DNA of 7,612 nt from an uncultured Gardnerella sp. Its GTDB lineage: Bacteria; Actinomycetota; Actinomycetes; Actinomycetales; Bifidobacteriaceae. The stretch is taken from NCBI GenBank assembly GCA_947292085.1, contig CAMYPN010000043.1, positions 1 through 7,612 on the forward strand, in the 5' to 3' direction. Position numbers and translations under genes: made by a program. Each line of letters begins with the position of its first letter. Position 1 is the first letter of the stretch. This document shows, in pieces, positions 5,586 to 7,612 of the stretch. Below the pieces are notes generated by a model. It searched no databases. It was not told where the DNA came from and saw only the letters and a list, made by a program, of their open reading frames with translations.

Positions 5586-6107
5586 ATGTTTAAGAGAATA
5601 GTTGCATCTGTTTCTGCAGTTGCTGCTGTAATGTGTTTGTGCAGCTGTGGCTCAGACAGTAATAGTGTTAAGAACAATGTAGCTAATAATATTAGTTTAG
5701 TTGCTAATAATTGTGGTATAACTGAGCTTTCTAAGGAGCCTTTATATAATAAGGAAGATATTTATATAAAGAATAATTTCTCGTCTTTTGATGACTTTGC
5801 TAATAAAGTAAGCTGTTTAGCTAATTCTATTGATCCGAATGATCCTGCTTTAAAAGATCAGTTAAAAGTATCTAAAGATTTTTATGATAAGAAGAAGGAA
5901 TACGCAGGTTATTATTTTCATGGAGACTACGGAATATTCATGAGATATAGCCCTTCTGATAAGTGCGGTTGGGTATATAATCCAGGTGTGTTTGCAAACG
6001 TTAGTTCTAAAATCGATGGATCTAAATATTGTCGCGTTATACTCTTGATTAGCAGGGATAGCGTTAACGATATGATTCAATATGGTAACTCTCAAAAAAA
6101 GAATTAA
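5586..6107 (+). CDS. LP4: predicted lipoprotein of unknown function, type B
   Basis: A 173-residue predicted lipoprotein, the same length as LP2, with no domain I recognise. The start is ATG 5586, preceded by AAAAGGAG (5568-5575) at a 10-nt spacing. An earlier in-frame ATG at 5550 would place an odd cysteine- and aromatic-containing stretch before the charged MFKR start. The signal peptide ends in the lipobox LCSC with Cys21. The mature domain carries Cys43, Cys77, Cys127 and Cys149. The first pair is 34 residues apart as in the other members, and the second pair matches LP2. After Cys77 comes the family motif C-x5-DPNDP, which ties it to LP1 and LP3 too. It is the last gene of the cluster and is followed by a terminator 56 bp after its stop. 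Confidence 0.85.
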   Translation: MFKRIVASVSAVAAVMCLCSCGSDSNSVKNNVANNISLVANNCGITELSKEPLYNKEDIYIKNNFSSFDDFANKVSCLANSIDPNDPALKDQLKVSKDFYDKKKEYAGYYFHGDYGIFMRYSPSDKCGWVYNPGVFANVSSKIDGSKYCRVILLISRDSVNDMIQYGNSQKKN

Positions 6108-6163
6108 TTAAACATACTAGGCTGTAGAGTGGCACTTATTTTTCGGACAACTACACAAAAACA

Positions 6164-6209
6164 AAAGCCGCACATGAGATGGAACTAATCCACGTTCAGG
6201 TGCGGCTTT
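6164..6209. terminator. Bidirectional intrinsic terminator between LP4 and tal
   Basis: AAAGCCGCAC (6164-6173) pairs perfectly with GTGCGGCTTT (6200-6209), 10 bp. Inside it, TGGA/TCCA (6180-6183 with 6189-6192) can extend the fold. Reading minus, the stem runs into CTTTTGTTTTTG, a good U-rich tail for tal. Reading plus, the tail is the weaker TTTCTGTTATTTATTT. The two genes converge on it. Confidence 0.88.
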
Positions 6210-6236
6210 CTGTTATTTATTTAATGATTAATCAAA

Positions 6237-7340
6237 TCAGGCGTTTACGCGATCGATGCCGGACTGCACGTCAGCAATCACGGAATCCCAAGACTTGATG
6301 AAGGCGGCAACACCGTCGGCCTCAAGCTTGTCGGTAACGTCCTTGATGTTGATGCCAAGCTCAGCAAGCTTGTTCATAACAGCGTGGCTCTCTTCGTAAG
6401 TGCCCTTAATGGAAGCAGCACCGTTGCCGTGATCAGCAAGAGCGTTCAAAGTCTTTTCTGGCATGGTGTTAACAACATGCTCAGCAACCAACTCGTCAAC
6501 GTACTTGCAATCGGAGTAAGCTGCGTTCTTGGTGCCGGTAGAAGCCCAAAGTGGACGCTGCTTCTTAGCGCCCTTGGCTTCAAGCTCAGCCCAACGTGGA
6601 TCAGCTGCGAACTTCTTCTCGAAGAGTTCGTAAGCCAAGCGAGCGTTAGCAACAGCAGCCTTGCCTTCAAGAGCCTTAGCTTCATCGGAGCCGTTAGCTT
6701 CGAGGAGCTTGTCAACAGCGCTATCAACGCGGGAGACGAAGAAGGAAGCTACGGAACCAATGTGCTTCAAGTCGTGGCCGTTAGCAGCAGCTTGAGCGAT
6801 ACCTTCGATGAAGGCGTCGATAACCTGCTCGTAGCGCTCGAGGGAGAAGATCAAGGTTACGTTCACGGAAATACCCTTAGCAAGGGTAGCGGTGATAGCT
6901 GGAAGACCTTCCAAAGTTGCAGGAATCTTGATCATAACGTTTGGACGATCAACCTTTGCCCAAAGCTCTTCAGCCTGCTTCTCAGTGTTAGCAGTATCGT
7001 GAGCCAAGCGTGGGTCAACTTCGATGGAGACGCGGCCGTCAACGAAGTCGGTCTTTTCAGCAATCTCGCGGAAGATATCGGTTGCGTTACGAACATCGGT
7101 GGTGGTCAACTCGCGGATAGCGGTTTCAACGTCGACCTTGCCGAGTTCCTTAAGCTGTGCATCGTATGGACCAACCTGGCTCAAAGCCTTCTGGAAGATG
7201 GATGGGTTGGTGGTAACGCCAACAACATTCTTGTGAGCAATCAAATCCTGCAAAGAACCGGACTCAATGCGGGTACGGGACAAATCGTCCAACCAAATAG
7301 AAACGCCGGAATCGCTGGTGCGCTGCGTTGCTTCAGTCAT
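6237..7340 (-). CDS. tal: Transaldolase
   Basis: Transaldolase moves a three-carbon dihydroxyacetone unit between sugar phosphates (sedoheptulose 7-phosphate plus glyceraldehyde 3-phosphate to erythrose 4-phosphate plus fructose 6-phosphate) in the cytosol. In bifidobacteria it works with transketolase to supply xylulose 5-phosphate to the phosphoketolase (bifid) shunt. The 367 residues match the long actinobacterial type. Visible motifs are WLDDLSR with Asp19, TTNPSIF at 43-49, SIEVDP with Glu107, and VMIKIPAT with the Schiff-base Lys138. Further on are STGTKNAAYSD and NTMPEKTL. The ATG is preceded on the minus strand by AAGGAG (7346-7351) with a 5-nt spacer. Codon choice is strongly biased and GC-richer than the lipoprotein genes, as expected for a highly expressed enzyme. 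A terminator follows the stop at about 27 bp. Confidence 0.97.
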   Translation of the reverse strand: MTEATQRTSDSGVSIWLDDLSRTRIESGSLQDLIAHKNVVGVTTNPSIFQKALSQVGPYDAQLKELGKVDVETAIRELTTTDVRNATDIFREIAEKTDFVDGRVSIEVDPRLAHDTANTEKQAEELWAKVDRPNVMIKIPATLEGLPAITATLAKGISVNVTLIFSLERYEQVIDAFIEGIAQAAANGHDLKHIGSVASFFVSRVDSAVDKLLEANGSDEAKALEGKAAVANARLAYELFEKKFAADPRWAELEAKGAKKQRPLWASTGTKNAAYSDCKYVDELVAEHVVNTMPEKTLNALADHGNGAASIKGTYEESHAVMNKLAELGINIKDVTDKLEADGVAAFIKSWDSVIADVQSGIDRVNA

Positions 7341-7345
7341 GTTAT

Positions 7346-7351
7346 CTCCTT
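7346..7351 (-). promoter_or_regulatory. Ribosome binding site of tal
   Basis: The minus-strand reading is AAGGAG followed by ATAAC and ATG, a near-ideal spacing that fixes the tal start at 7340. Confidence 0.85.
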
Positions 7352-7357
7352 AACACT

Positions 7358-7561
7358 GTGCTCCACCAATTGGGGCACGTCGGTATTTTGGCGTTTTTAC
7401 AAGAAACAGCGGTTGATGCAGAACCAACGGTAGCTCGGCATCAACACGCCATCGCTGTTTCCTGTGAAGTAGCTAAATTAGCACTTCTAGTTTTGTGATG
7501 AATCAATTTTATTTTGATACATCAAGCTTTATTTTGCTTACTTGCTTTTTGCCAAGTTATC
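7358..7561 (-). other. tkt-tal intergenic region with four dyad symmetries
   Basis: No gene is seen. In minus-strand order after the upstream stop there are: a dyad TGATGAATCAA/TTGATACATCA (7496-7506 with 7514-7524, one mismatch, 7-nt loop); an imperfect palindrome GAAGT-A-GCTAA-A-TTAGC-ACTTC (7466-7487); and a longer hairpin with GAAACAGCG (7403-7411) pairing CGCTGTTTC (7453-7461) and TTGATGC (7413-7419) pairing GCATCAA (7438-7444). The last is GTGCTCC/GGGGCAC (7358-7378, 6 of 7 bp), which ends 6 nt upstream of the tal ribosome binding site. None has a clear U-tract on the minus strand. The promoter of tal may lie here but I cannot pick a convincing one. Confidence 0.6.
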
Positions 7562-7612
7562 TTAAGCGCGAGCTTCTTCGATAGAAGCCTTAGCAGCTTC
7601 TACTACGTGCTC
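7562..7612 (-). CDS. tkt: Probable transketolase, last 16 codons only (5' part outside the window)
   Basis: The minus strand is open from the right edge to a TAA at 7562-7564 and encodes the C-terminal residues EHVVEAAKASIEEARA. A helical, alanine-rich tail with a VV-x-AAK pattern is typical of bacterial transketolase C termini. Transketolase lies directly upstream of transaldolase on the same strand in bifidobacteria as I recall. Sixteen residues are too few to prove the identity, so the call leans on context. If right, the enzyme transfers two-carbon units with thiamine diphosphate and partners tal in the bifid shunt. Confidence 0.7.
   Translation of the reverse strand, partial: EHVVEAAKASIEEARA

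Noticed and set aside
6384..7433. A 349-codon open frame on the plus strand, antisense to tal
   Set aside because: It lies opposite a clear transaldolase with full catalytic motifs. Strong codon bias in tal produces a stop-free antisense frame, the product has no recognisable motif, and it runs over the tal start and leader.

Overview
The window looks like a chromosomal segment from a low-GC member of the Bifidobacteriaceae, most likely Gardnerella or a close relative. This rests on actinobacterial-type housekeeping proteins (a 367-residue transaldolase, a short SecG), a tkt-tal pair as in the bifid-shunt organisms, and a low G+C background. The genus is inferred from recalled family resemblance; no search was run.

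Layout. The left part (1-2226) carries glycolysis and secretion genes on the plus strand: the 3' end of pgk, a 253-bp AT-rich spacer with a long stem-loop, tpiA, and secG closed by a strong intrinsic terminator. A HAD-type hydrolase (2245-3075) follows. Next is a 556-bp spacer (3076-3631) with three 51-bp tandem repeats and several hairpins, and no convincing gene. From 3632 to 6107 lies an AT-rich cluster of four small predicted lipoproteins, here LP1 to LP4. A hairpin terminator usable on both strands (6164-6209) separates them from tal, on the minus strand. The last 51 bases are the 3' end of a gene that fits tkt, upstream of tal and also on the minus strand.

How the parts relate. pgk and tpiA act in lower glycolysis, and tal and tkt make up the sugar-rearrangement part of the fructose-6-phosphate phosphoketolase pathway, so the two ends hold core carbon metabolism. 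SecG belongs to the Sec translocon, which would export the lipoproteins.

The most interesting region is the lipoprotein cluster. The four proteins share a lipobox signal peptide and a pair of cysteines with near-constant spacing. They alternate in type: LP1 resembles LP3, and LP2 resembles LP4, the latter pair having a second cysteine pair. This suggests tandem duplication of a two-gene unit. LP1 and LP3 are about 95% identical over a 95-bp block covering the ribosome binding site and signal peptide, then diverge sharply. LP3 also has a duplicated 20/21-residue unit that exactly accounts for its greater inter-cysteine length. I recognise no known domain in the mature proteins and assign no function beyond probable surface lipoproteins.
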